This document shows positions 46,101 to 56,839 of a stretch of DNA of 64,000 bases, one piece after another. The DNA comes from Diadema setosum (lineage: Eukaryota > Echinodermata > Echinoidea > Diadematoida > Diadematidae), in NCBI GenBank assembly GCA_033980235.1, contig CM067077.1, positions 8,712,602 through 8,776,601 on the forward strand. The letters are read 5' to 3'. A program made the translations under genes and the position numbers. The notes under the pieces were generated by a model. That model was not told where the DNA came from. It did not search any database and worked only from the letters and a program-made list of their open reading frames with translations. Numbering within the stretch: the stretch's first letter is position 1; the number at the start of each line of letters is the position of its first letter.

Positions 46101-46749
46101 TGATTTCCCCGAGTCTTTTGTTCTGTCTGATCTTGCCAAATGAAAATTCGGTAAGGCTACCTCGCCATCAGGGATAGTTTGATTTAACCAAGTTTCTGAA
46201 AAACATAACAGACACGATTCTCGGTATTCATAAAGGTAACGAGCACTAGTGCGAAGTTCATCCATTTTATTACATATAGACCGAACATTTCCAAGAAGTA
46301 TTGAAGGAAGTGGTGGTTTTGCCTTACGACTCCTTACGCGATTTCGAATCCCTCCTCGTTTCCCGCGCTTTCGTGGTTTAATCTCACTGGGGAAGTGTTC
46401 ATATCCATTGGGTCGTGGTACCGGTACTTGCGGGCGGAGTTCCAGTAGCTCCCACCGGCTGTACACATTGAGTCCGTTAACAGGTATGGGACTTGCAACA
46501 TTTTCCACGAAATGACAGGACACAAGACACAAAATGAATACGACCGAGAAGACACGGAATACACAAGATTCACCAGACATGATGACAGACTTGCAAATAT
46601 TGACACACACGAAATTGCGGTAAATGATCCAAAATAAGAGTCAAGTTCGGAGAGAAAATGCCAATGGCGGTCGCTACAGAGCAGCGCCCTCAATCAAATC
46701 TAAAAAATTGAAAAAAAAAATCGAAAAAAAAATGAAAAAAAAAGAAAAA
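43125..46749 (-). mobile_element. Near-complete jockey/CR1-superfamily LINE
   Basis: Inserted into the plus-strand LINE with an imperfect AAGACTGAATT target duplication (about 43114-43124 and 46749-46760). It ends (minus strand) in an AATGAATGAATGAATTC tail. An endonuclease/RT polyprotein spans 46610 to about 44110. The 3' UTR contains (AG)n at 43650-43705 and (CA)n near 43430. Confidence 0.85.
44514..46610 (-). pseudogene. LINE endonuclease/reverse transcriptase ORF
   Basis: First part (46610-45828): endonuclease with LLGNVRSICNKMDELRTS, LLCFSETWLNQTIPDG, RGGGVGMYI and FVLGDFN. It ends at a single in-frame TAG (45828-45830), directly followed in the same frame by 431 residues (45809-44514) with SDHNNV, FRPIALTSNIMKCLERYLL and FNDFSSAFNTIAPHCLV, the first RT motifs. 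After a stop at 44514 the remaining RT (GAPQGCVLSPVLFSLYTSK, KYADDTVITGYL, HHLSLNTKKTKEMIIDFRKG) continues in other phases to about 44110. Only about one stop and one frameshift separate the parts, so it is young. N-terminal hydrophobic residues resemble a signal peptide, unusual for a LINE. Confidence 0.8.
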
Positions 46750-47112
46750 AAGACTGAAATTGATTCGTTATCTTTGGTTCAGAAAAAGGCCTTGCGGATT
46801 ATAAATCGTGCACATTCTTCGGATCATACAAATGAATTGTTTGTTTCTAATACATTACTAAAAGTTTCTGATTTGTATTTGTATCACGTTGGAATTTTTA
46901 TGTATAAGTTATGTAAAAGTCAGTGAAATCCATAATTACACTACACGACCCGCAGTGGATCATATCACTTTTCACCCGTTCGTACAGTTTTAGCCCTATA
47001 GACAATGACTTCTACCAGCCCTTCTTTCTGGAATGAGTTAGATTCTGTTCGGTTGCAATCAAGTTCTCTAAGTTCCTTTCAGCAAAATCTAAAAACCAAT
47101 CTTTTAAAATCC
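46750..47112 (+). mobile_element. CR1/L2-like LINE (3' segment of the split copy)
   Basis: Continues the copy at 42187-43124: IDSLSLVQKKALRIINRAHS, HTNELFVSNTLLKVSDLYLY, then PSFWNELDSVRLQSSSLSSF and LKTNLLKSYT, the conserved C-terminus. The 3' UTR appears to resume after the MITE at 47358. Confidence 0.8.
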
Positions 47113-47114
47113 TA

Positions 47115-47357
47115 CACTCTTAAAACATCCGAGTCAGAACTGACGCGGAACTGGGTCCGTTGGGGTCAAACACCGTTCCGGGTCAGAAATGACAAGGAAT
47201 GGGGTCAGATATGACCAATTCAGAGTCATGAATTGGGTCAGGGTGACCCCATTCGGGGTCTTCATGACCAAATTCCAAGTCATTTTTTACCCGGAACGAT
47301 GTGTGACCCCAACGGACCCAATTCCGGGTCAGTTCTGACTCGGGTGTTTTAAGAGTG
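47115..47357. mobile_element. Palindromic MITE (GGGTCA-rich)
   Basis: 243 bp with inverted ends of about 80 bp (CACTCTTAAAACATCCGAGT and ACTCGGGTGTTTTAAGAGTG), flanked by TA (47113-47114 and 47358-47359). The arms repeat GGGTCA/TGACCC words. No coding capacity. Lies in the 3' end of the LINE. Confidence 0.85.
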
Positions 47358-47359
47358 TA

Positions 47360-48339
47360 TGTTTACTTACTTGCCGTGATCATTTGATACATCTGTCCTT
47401 ATTCGCAATGATGCCTCGCTCGGGTGACTACACTTGACTACATTTGTTTGACCAATATTGCAATTATAAGGAGCATTGAATCCCTGAGTTTTACCTTGAA
47501 CATTATAAACTATTCTGTACATTCCGTGGATTTTATTATAATCTCGACATGCTGAATTTCACATGTGTTTCGTCATCTTTCGTAATTAGCGTGTTGCACT
47601 AAACGCTTATATTATTTCTTTGAAATCTACATCCTACAAGCATTGCATTTTAGTATGTTCCTCATATTTGCACATCATTATATTACATGTCCTAATACAT
47701 TATTTGTGAAATTATGTCTAAAACTGACTGTTGTGTTAAACATATTTCATTCCGAAATCAAGTGGAATATGAAACCTGAATAGGAAATGCGGAATATGGA
47801 ACTTGATTTTTTGTTTAAAAAAAAAGTTTGCATGGCAACTCTTTCTGAAGAATCTCAACAATTACATCAATGGACTTCTTAATGTTCTGAAAAGAAGAAA
47901 TACTTTCATCATTTTCAGTTACTTGATGATTTCATATTTTGTTTATTTCTATCGGGTGATTTCTTCTACAACCCTAAACTCAACAATTTAGGGAATGAGT
48001 TGTCTGATGCCGCGATGAGTGAGTAATTTAGAAAGTGGGAGTTATCTTTTTCTTTCAATGAAATGAACAAAGGTGTGGAGCAGTAATATTTCTCTTATTC
48101 ATCTACAATATCTATTAGGCAGAGCAATAATCGCTTATTATTTTACAACCAAAGAAACAAACAGTTCAGAGCAAGTCATGGGATACTAAGTAGTTGTAAC
48201 ACCTTTCCAAAAAGAGTTACTCTTGTGTCTACAAGAACAAAAAATATGATAATACATTGAAACTGTACGTGAGTTTCGTGTTCTTAAAAAAAAAAAAAGC
48301 ATCTTACATGCTGATAACCTTCTTTCTACCATGTTACAG
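47360..48339. other. LINE 3' UTR and end of the paralogue 4 intron
   Basis: AT-rich, no gene. From about 48090 (CAGAGCAATAATCGC...CCAAAGAAACAAACAG) it matches the distal introns of pseudogenes 3 and 5, ending in the conserved acceptor ACCATGTTACAG at 48339. Confidence 0.55.
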
Positions 48340-48340
48340 G

Positions 48341-48499
48341 ATGGAGTATTTATTACAGAATGGATCACAACAGAACGCGTTTTTCACCAGTACTGGCGAC
48401 GGTGCTAATGGTGTGCTTCAGCAACAGTCTGGCTTTGGAAGTCTATCAGTTCTACGAAGGAAGAGATATGTCGCTGGACTTCTATCAACCTCTGTCTAG
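48341..48499 (+). other. Upstream ORF overlapping the paralogue 4 start
   Basis: ATG at base 2 of the coding exon opens a 52-codon frame, out of phase, that overlaps the main start at 48360. Its equivalent in paralogue 2 begins at the same exon position. Confidence 0.45.
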
Positions 48500-49280
48500 T
48501 GACTCCACCTTTGAATATGAGATTCACTTGATTGACGCCTCATGCTACTTTTGTAGGAATGGAAACATGGTTTCCGGCTGCCTCACTCCTCATCAATTCA
48601 GACGATTCTCCCTTCATAGCGAGAGAACACCATCTTACTTAAAAGTGACTCTCAGCATAGACACAATCAATTCCAAGGATAGTCAGTTTTACCTATTTGC
48701 CCTGAGAGAAGACAGAAACGGGGAAAGCTACTTTCACAGTCAAGATGCCTTTATTGAAGTCATTCGCCCACCAGGCCAAATAGAATGTACTGTGATACCA
48801 TCAAGGTATTCAGCCGCTTGGAATGAGGTAAATTGTACATCTTTGCTCGCCAGCAATGGGGAAGGTTCTCTCTACTGCTTTCAAGATGCAGAGAAGGCTT
48901 CATTCAAGGGATCGCCTACGGTTTTAAACGATCACGTGACCTGTATTTTCTGGATGAATACCCGTCTTCCCATCAATTGCTGTTCATACGAAGCAACATT
49001 TCCAATAACATTCAAGCTTTGCTCCCAGTTTGTGTATTATCCGTCAACACACACTGGTGAGTCAGATAATTCTACAATCAGTCCCATTCAAACAGTAACT
49101 GCTGAACCGAGAAAAACTAAACGAATGAACTTTACTAATAAATTCAGAGATCAAAGCATGAACAGTGCGCCTATTACACCACATGAATTTACAAAGAACG
49201 CTTGGCTTGCGTTATTGGTATTATTCCCACTCCCTCTGATAGCCATCTGCGTATATTGTTGCATACATATTATGTATTAA
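48360..49280 (+). CDS. Ig-like cell-surface protein, paralogue 4 (306 aa)
   Basis: Intact family member; function unknown. Acceptor CAG ends at 48339; start chosen because it begins a good signal peptide (1-25, cleavage before LEVYQFYEGR). Ig V-like domain about 26-137 with the DSQFYLFA strand. Second Cys-rich domain about 138-229 with Cys143, 159, 173, 195, 207, 208 and 221. Stalk about 230-278 with NST and NFT glycosylation sites. Membrane segment about 281-300, tail CIHIMY. An additional Cys at 65 (CYFCRNG) is unique to this copy. The tail is shorter than in pseudogene 5, and a composite MITE starts 30 bp after the stop. Homology to the tail-coding region resumes beyond the MITE near 49970. 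Exon 1 is inferred to be at 27.5 kb. Confidence 0.9.
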   Translation: MDHNRTRFSPVLATVLMVCFSNSLALEVYQFYEGRDMSLDFYQPLSSDSTFEYEIHLIDASCYFCRNGNMVSGCLTPHQFRRFSLHSERTPSYLKVTLSIDTINSKDSQFYLFALREDRNGESYFHSQDAFIEVIRPPGQIECTVIPSRYSAAWNEVNCTSLLASNGEGSLYCFQDAEKASFKGSPTVLNDHVTCIFWMNTRLPINCCSYEATFPITFKLCSQFVYYPSTHTGESDNSTISPIQTVTAEPRKTKRMNFTNKFRDQSMNSAPITPHEFTKNAWLALLVLFPLPLIAICVYCCIHIMY

Positions 49281-49309
49281 TAATCGGAAATTGATACAAC
49301 AGGAACAAA

Positions 49310-49969
49310 CCTCGTTTACAATGAGTGAAAGGGCCGGGCTCGGCCGCGACCGAGCCCGGCCTTCATTTCAAACGCGCAAAAGGCCCAAATGCGGTGCACT
49401 GTACCAAAATCGGCAGCGCATTTGGCCAAGCTCTGGAGGTAGTCTCGGCCGCGGCTCGGCCCGGGCTCGGCCCAGCCTTTCCTCACTGTAAACGCAAAGG
49501 CCCGAATTCACAAAGGTGGTACAAATGAAACCATGGTTTAAACCATGGACAAAAACCATGGAGCGCCAAGTGTCGCACATTTAGTTACAAAATGTCATTT
49601 CGTTACAAAATTATCTTTCCATCAACGAAATGACTGATTTCGTAGCGAAGTATTCCATGCGACATTTTGCGCTCCATGTTTTTTGTCTATGGCTTAAACA
49701 ATGGTTTCATTTGTACCACCTTCGTGAATTCGGGCCAAACTGGGTCAAATGCGGTACCAAATCACGACCGGTGCGCTCCCAATAATAGTCGTTTGTTTAC
49801 AAGCAGAGCGCCACTACGACAAAATATTGAAAGTTTGGAATTAAAAGCCCGGGCCGAGCCCTCCACTGTAAATGGAAAAAAAAAAAATGAGGGGCTGAGT
49901 GCCGCATTTGAGGCTGGGCTCAGCCTGAGCTCAGCCCGGGCATGGCCCAGCCCTTCACTCTAAACGGGG
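49310..49969. mobile_element. Composite GC-rich palindromic MITE
   Basis: Outer ends CCTCGTTTACAATGAGTGAA and TTCACTCTAAACGGGG are inverted. The body is rich in GGCTCGGCC/GGGCCGAGCC words. A separate 238-bp palindrome lies inside (49499-49736). The left half (49312-49494) has its own inverted ends, so several related elements are nested. The surrounding sequence is the tail and 3' flank of paralogue 4. Confidence 0.75.
49499..49736. mobile_element. Inner palindromic element (GGCCCGAATTC ends)
   Basis: Ends GGCCCGAATTCACAAAGGTG and CACCTTCGTGAATTCGGGCC; about 65-bp arms including GGTACAAATGAAACCATGGT. Flanked by AAA on both sides. Overlapping open frames here are artefacts. Confidence 0.8.
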
Positions 49970-50860
49970 TCATATATACTACTGTTGACAAAACAAATCA
50001 ATTCAGATATATTCCTGATACTGCTCAGACAGACGCTTTAAATACAACGTAGTCAGACAGACTGAAGGCTGGTGTCTTACATTGTATTACGTTTTGAATG
50101 ACTTGAGTCTCCACATGCATTGTTTCGAAACAGAAGACGCAATTTTGTGAATGTGTTCATGTCTGTCTTAAACCTTTGTATCATTGCATTCAGATTCCAT
50201 GCATGCTTTGTTCACACAAGTTATCCACAACAAGCACATGCCATGACTGAGGCAACAACGCTTACTGTGAGTTCATGCCTAAGAAGCGTAATGAGAGGTA
50301 ACGGGTGAATTTAATGCTTCGTTACTACATGTAGGAAAAGAAACATCCATTGATTGCAATGCATTACAGAAACTATATAGGTATGGTGTTTCATGTTGTA
50401 CAGTAAGCACATCACTGATCTATGCGATTTTGTTATCACTGCCACTGTTTTATCCCTTTATTGTATGTATTAGTATTATATCAATACTATCTGAAATTAT
50501 TATTTGATATATTATTTATACATTGAAATTATTTAAGCAGTGTGGTATAGCTGACTATGCTCTGGTCAGGGGATAAAAGGTCCAAATCCTGCCTGCACTA
50601 TTTATTCCCTATTGTGACATTGTGTTCGTGCTGATCCTCTTGCCCTATATGCAGATCAATACAAACATCCGGAGCACCTGACAATGCTTATAGAAAAGGA
50701 TAATGGTGTGTAGTCTGGTAGCCAAGGCTGAACCTTGTTTTATAGTGAACGCCCATTTTTTAAACCCTATTTCAAAGCTGCTGAATCCAAATCTCAATGA
50801 TGCCTCTCTCGTGTACTTGCGGGTCTTCTCACCTTTGAGGTGGCCGGGACAGTGGCCGCC
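49970..50860 (+). other. 3' flank of paralogue 4 with decayed SINE
   Basis: Shares TTTTGTGAATGTGTTCATGTCTGTCT with 13.77 kb, and CAGTGTGGTATAGCTGAC...TGGTCAGGGG...GGTCCAAATCCTGCC (50536-50592, tRNA-like) with 25.64 and 63.41 kb. No gene. Confidence 0.55.
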
Positions 50861-50884
50861 AAAATCTGAAGTTCCTATGTTTTT

Positions 50885-52180
50885 TATGCCTCCGCCACGA
50901 AGTGGTGCCGGAGGCATTATGTTTTCGGGTTGTCCGTCCGTACGTACGTACGTCCGTACGTCCGTACGTCCGTCCGCTTTCGTTTACGCGATAACTTGAG
51001 TAATATTTACTGGAATTTTACCAAACTTGGTTTAAGTATGAAGTATGATGGGGCAATTAGTTGATTAGATTTTGGGTGAAATCGGCTAAAGGTCAAAGGT
51101 CAAGGTCAAATCATGAAAATGTATTTGTTTACGCGATAACTCAAGACTGGATAGAGCAAATTTCAGCAAACTTTGTTGGAGGATGATGTATGATGGGACA
51201 ATCACTTGATTAGTTTTTCAGTGAAATCGGACGGAGGTCAAAGGTCAAAGATCAAGGTCAAATCCTAAAATTTATCTGTTTACGTGATAACTCGAAACTG
51301 GATGAAGCAGCTTTCACCAAACTTGGTCCAAGGATGATATGCGATGGGACAATAAGTTGAGTAGATTTTAGTGACATTGGCAAGAGGTCAAAGGTCAAAA
51401 GGTCAAGGTCAAATGCTACAAATGTTGCAATTTCCCCCATATCTATGCAATGCCCGAAAGTATTTTCTTGAAACTTGGTGTGGACATGTACTACTGCGTA
51501 AAGATACTCCAGAGACAGTTTCATGTCATAAGGTCAAAGGTCAAAAGGTCAAAGGTTAGGTGAAAATTTTGCAATATCACTTTTCTCGCAAATGGTTCAA
51601 TGTATTTTCATGGAACTTGGTACATACGCATGTACTGTCTGGCAGGGATTCTCTAGGGAATTTAGGGGTCATGGGTCAATAGTCAGGGGGTCAAAGGTCA
51701 AGGTCAACTCCTCAAAATTGTACTATCTCCCTCATATACTAGTATATGCAATGCTTGCATTATTAGTTTCAAAACTTAGTACATGCATTACCTAATGGAG
51801 ATTCTCCAGGAAATTTCCAGCCAGATGGTCAAAGGTTAAGGGTCAAAGGCCAGGTTTTAATGCCCCCCCCCCAAAAAAAAAAAAAATAATAATAATAATA
51901 TTTTGTACCGTTATCACACTCTTTCTTTATACCTTTAAAATTACTCAATGCATAAACTTCCCCAAAATTCCCCAAATATGTATACCTGCACTGTTAGAAA
52001 ATCATGGCAAACCCAGTTCAAGACATTTCTGACAAACCTGTCATTTCATTTCAATATTTTGCCAGTTACGTGAAAATGTCATGGATAACACATTGTCAAG
52101 ACATTGTACTACACGCCTATTGGGAGAATCATGCATTATGGCGGAGGCATTAGTCGCCATAGCGACATTTCTAGTTTTCA
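50885..52180. repeat. Dispersed repeat with AGGTCA half-site clusters
   Basis: Bounded by ATGCCTCCGCCACGAAGTGG and ATTATGGCGGAGGCATTAGT, whose CCTCCGCCA / TGGCGGAGG ends are inverted. Starts with a (CGTACGTC)n run, then about five diverged units of roughly 130-150 bp, each with GTTTACGCGATAACTC-like text followed by AGGTCAAAGGTCAAGGTCAAA. Clusters are at about 51091, 51234, 51387, 51531, 51692 and 51828. Non-coding. Confidence 0.8.
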
Positions 52181-52184
52181 TAAG

Positions 52185-52680
52185 TAATGAAAAGTAGAGA
52201 ACTAAAATGGAGCTTTACCTTATTTCGAAGGTGTTGATTCCGAATGTTGATGATACAATCATAATTGCATCCTTGAAGCTTTTGAAATATTTAAGACGGC
52301 CGCCAAAAGAGCAGCTTAAAAATGACTTTTCCATTTCTTTCAGGTTTTATTGCAAAAATCTTTTATGGTTTATGCTTTGCGATACAGCAGACCTACACAT
52401 ATGCATCAAATGTTATATCTTGAACATTTTTAAATCACTGCTCCCAAAGATAAACACGACCTTTATGTACATGTATTGTTAAATATCCAAGAGGTGAACA
52501 ATAATATGATAAAATGCTTTACACTTTACATTTACAGTTATGGCTTATTGATGAAACTAGTGATAGATCCTTGTATTTTAGGCTTTATTGCGATATTTTT
52601 ACATTGTAGGATGATTTGTGATACAATTGATCTCCACATATGCATCAAATGCATCAAATATAAATTGCTGCTCCCAAATG
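52185..52680. other. No gene seen
   Basis: AT-rich; a diverged tandem repeat is visible (CACATATGCATCAAATG at about 52396 and 52635). Confidence 0.45.
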
Positions 52681-52684
52681 TACC

Positions 52685-54235
52685 CTACTGTACCTTAAAA
52701 CATGAAACGTGGGGTTCCACAGGGAAGTTTATCAGGTCCGTTATTGTTTGTTGTTTATATATTAAAATGATTTTTGTGGATCATCAGATGTTCTTTCTTT
52801 TATTCTCTTTACGGATGACTCAAATTTATTTTTTCTCTCAATAATCGTCTTACCCTTGTAGATAAAATAAACTCAGAATTCAGAATCGTTGCCCAATGGA
52901 TAAAAGGAAATAAATTATCTCTCACTCTTCAAAAATCAAAATATATGCTTTTTAGCTACTCTACTGAGACACTTCGGGTTGATATCATTTTTATGGTACT
53001 CTACTGGAAACTGTTGTCTATGTTAAATTTCTTGGAATAATAGTCGATAATAAACTTTCATGGAAATATCATATTGATAGCATATGTAAAACTATTTCAC
53101 GATCATTGGTATAATTGATAAGCTTGAATTTTGTCTTCCTTCATCGTCCCTGCTCACATCATATTAATCCCTAATATTGCCAAAAATATAAGTTATAGTA
53201 TTCTCGCTTGGGAAATGTAAATTAAACATTCTATAATAAATTACTTCTTTTATAAAAGAAATCACTCCGCATTATATTTTTATGTCATACTGCATTTTTG
53301 TCTCATACTAACCCGTTATCTTTTGTTTACATGAAATATTTAACATTAAAGATTTGTAGTTTGTGTATGATTTTTACATGTATGTATTATGATAATATAG
53401 AAATGATATTCCAAATATATTTGGCGCAATACTTTGACGAATCGATCCATTCACAACTATCTAAAAAGGCAATCGAATGATTTCTATTTGCCCTTTTTGA
53501 GAACTTCGCTGGCTCAGGACACATTCATTTACTATGAGCCAAATTATTTCAACTCATCTCATATCAATATAACAACAGCTAAAACTTTCAACTCTTTCAA
53601 GTACAAATAAACCATTATTTCTATCAAAATCCTATAAGATACAACAAATTAGGTTTGTTTTACTACTTCAATCAAGTATCATTTCTTTGAACATTAAACA
53701 ATGATACATAAATTATATCTATAAGAGAAAAATAATCTATCAAATATAAGTCCTCCTCAGATATTCCTGTTATTGTACCGCATACCATTGTGTCTATTCT
53801 CTCTTTTTTATGTCCACTCTTTTGCATTCTAACCGGTGTAATTATGTACTCAATTCTTTGCATTGTGTATTCAATACAAGTTGTATTCTATCGTTATTAT
53901 CATTACTATCATTGCTATTACATCATATTTTATTTTGTTTTGTATCGCCGTTTTGTGAATTTTCTGAGGGTCCCATATCGTACAAGCTTTGCTTCTTTAT
54001 TAGTAAGACCTTCCATTTCCATCTCCATCACAATAGTTAACTTGTATTATATGCTTTATGTATGTATTAAAAAAGATGTAATTGTGTTTTATTTTTTCAT
54101 CTGTTACTCATTCATATGTACTTTGTTTAATCACATCCTGCAATCATTACAAATATCCTGTGCATGTACATCGTATATTAATTTCTTTGTTTATTTAATG
54201 GAAGAGAAAATTAATTTGAATCTTTGACTCATTGA
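52685..54235 (+). mobile_element. CR1/L2-like LINE remnant, RT to 3' UTR
   Basis: Degenerate RT in several frames: a GVPQGSLSGPLL-like stretch near 52712-52745, a DDSNLFFL-like stretch near 52815, then LGIIVDNKLSWKYH near 53030. The C-terminal block is nearly lost. The 3' UTR (CTGAGGGTCCCATATCGTACAAG, 53963) is the same as that of the 29-38 kb LINE, so they are one family. Confidence 0.75.
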
Positions 54236-54239
54236 ATCC

Positions 54240-54670
54240 AGTTTGCTTGTGTCCACAATGGCACGTGCTGTAGTTTCCTTTGTTTTCCTTCCTAATTTGA
54301 TTTCATGCCAGTTGACATTGGTTCGCTCCATTTTGTTTTATATCGCTTTGTAGCTTCGTTTGTTCATTATTAGCTGTCTTATATATTTTTTGAGAGTGCC
54401 ATATTCTTATAAGCTTTGGGGGTTTTTTTTAATGGGACTTTCCATTTTCATTTCCATTCCCATCTTTTTTAAGTAACTTGTACTTTTTTGCATAAGTATA
54501 TATTAAAAAATACAATTATGTTTTCTTCATTTGTCACTCATCTTTATATGTATTTTGTTTTTTATCTTTTTGCAATTATCATTATGGTCTGCTAATACAT
54601 TGTCTATGATTTTTCTGTTAATCTGATGGAAATGAAAAATTCATGTGATTTTGAACTTTGTACAATTAAA
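54240..54670 (+). mobile_element. Second LINE 3' UTR in tandem
   Basis: Repeats the preceding 3' UTR in diverged form (TTTATATCGCTTTGTAGC, TGAGAGTGCCATATTC, AAGTAACTTGTAC). A separate insertion or a duplicated tail. Confidence 0.65.
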
Positions 54671-54674
54671 TTAT

Positions 54675-56660
54675 GAACTTTGCTTTAAGTTACAAGTATT
54701 TTTGTCCGTTTATGCTATTATGATTCATCTTTCTGATGTCTTTCTAACAATATTATTAAATCTTTATATTTTCAGGTTTTAATTTCAAGCCTGAAGATGC
54801 AAAAAGAAAAACTCCCTTATGTAGGAGGAGGTATCCCCCTCCATTTCTATGTATTCTACTGTATTTTCCCTCAATCTTTTGATAGCAGCAATCGAATATT
54901 TTGCCAAAATGTTCATCATTCTACATATCCATTTTACCATTTTTTTTCATTTCATTTTCATTTTTGTACGTACACATCGCGCGCGTGGGGTATTTGTAGG
55001 TTTGTACTCGTGCCTGTAGTGTATGTGGTGACTATCGCCGACACCCCCTCCCCCTCCTCGGTACGGATTTAGCTCGTGGTAGTGATTGCATACAGACAAT
55101 TACCATGAGCGACTTGAAATAACAAATTATAATATTGCGTGTCCTCTAGCTTCGAAAGGAGAATGTTGTTTAGTAATCAGAAGTTGTAGATAAGTGTTTT
55201 TTTTAATTACCATTATCATTTTGGATATTTGCAGTTGAGATGGTCTGTAACTGTGGTTCATGGATTCAAAATGATATTTCTCAAAAAGAATACTAATTCA
55301 AATAATTGATCTTGGAACTGCAAAAGCGAAATTTGCCGATAACCCCGTTAGGTTCCCAATTTGTTCACCGTCAAGTTGTGCATGTGTAAAAGTTTCGCGT
55401 GTTTCCTACAAAACATTACTGCGCAAAGTCACAAAGGCATAGCAGACGAGGCAAAGGCTTGACTGGCTCACAATTCTCCTAGTAATCTGCACACAAACAT
55501 TTAACATCGATTAGTCCGAATTCAGATAGACACAAACGATGATTTTGTGATTAAACTGACAAAGCACTGATAATGAGGTACAATGATGAGTTGTAATTCC
55601 TGCATTTCTCTCTTTCACGAAAGATGCATGATTGCTTAATCAATCACTCACTCACTCATAATATTGTATCTGTATAAAACAAGAGCACGTGAAACACTAA
55701 TATCATTACTCTCTCTGATTCGTGGCACTTGTGACCAATGGCAAAGTTTTGTGTGATCTCGCAAAACTCTTTAAGATTAACGTATTCGTTTCATGCCTAT
55801 TTGGGAAAATTCTGTCATTCTGTTGATCTGAGTTTTACTCATGGTTTCAAAGCTAGAAATAATGTTCTTTTATCTGTGGATTTATGTGTGTTTCTGATAA
55901 TCAGCAACATAGCCCAAAACTTTCCAAACACAACAACAACTAATGCATCGATATAAAGGATTACACTTCTTGGAAACTTTACACAATTAGGAGCTGCTGA
56001 TTGGAGTGAATAGCTCAATGCTAAATCCGCACATGTAGGGAAGCATCAATTAATGTACATCACTGAACTGGCCTTAATATTGATTTAGCTCGGGAACAAA
56101 GATAGTGGTCCTTTCAAATTCAAAGAGAAACTGTCCAACTCCGTAGATAATACAAATAATTGCTTTCAATAAAACAGTTTACGAGATAAGACGATACAGC
56201 ATTTCATGTTTAGCGTCATTCGTTCCAGACTCTTAGTCAACTTAAAGGAATCGATACCCAAAATATTATGTGGAAGCAGAGAATGCAGAAATAATAGTGG
56301 GACAAATCAGTGAGGTTTGAGGAAAACTGAATGATTCCTTCAATGTCGTGAATTCAGTGCCTCCATCTCTGGATGAGGAGACTACAACAGTTCTTAACGC
56401 CACTGTGCAAAAGCGATTCAAAGCGATTCAAAGAAAAAAATATGAAGAGAATTCAAAATATTTTGAATTTCTAGCTTAATGAAAGGGCACGTGACTTACC
56501 TCTTTCGGAAAGCAAGGGAATAGTACAACCTCTAACATAATGTCAGTATAACTGGTCGAGTGCGACTGAACTTTGTACGCGATGGCGTACGCGTAGGCCC
56601 TACTATTTACATATAGATTGCCACTAATGTCTCTTTATACTTAAATAGCAGGTTTTCAAC
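54675..56660. other. No gene seen
   Basis: AT-rich. Frames at 54797-55072 and 55738-55956 have no recognisable domain. No repeat structure was resolved. Confidence 0.45.
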
Positions 56661-56669
56661 CAATACCGA

Positions 56670-56839
56670 GTACCAGCGTGGCAACCCAATTTTGTGTGAG
56701 CATGCTGTCTGTCGTAATGTGTAGGCTAACAGACCAGCATCGTTTATAGTCAATACTGCTTCAGGAATATCCGCCTAATTATTGGTCTCTGCTTCTTTCA
56801 AGATAAGGTTTCACACAACAAGTGAGCTACTGTTTACCG
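56670..56839 (+). promoter_or_regulatory. Conserved promoter block and exon 1 of pseudogene 5
   Basis: GTAGGCTAACAGACCAGCATCG, TGCTTCAGGAATATCCGCC, TTGGTCTCTGCTTCTTTCAAGAT, TTTCAC, ACAAGTGAGCTACTGTTTACCG, then the GTGAGT donor (GT at 56840). The exon has no ATG. The intron to 57591 is 752 bp and contains a LINE-like tail (about 57000-57186). Confidence 0.65.

Noticed and set aside
49291..49963. Arg/Pro/Ala-rich frames in the GC-rich block
   Set aside because: They are produced by palindromic MITE sequence.
54797..55072. 91-residue frame
   Set aside because: Phe/Tyr/His-rich translation of AT-rich DNA with no recognisable domain.
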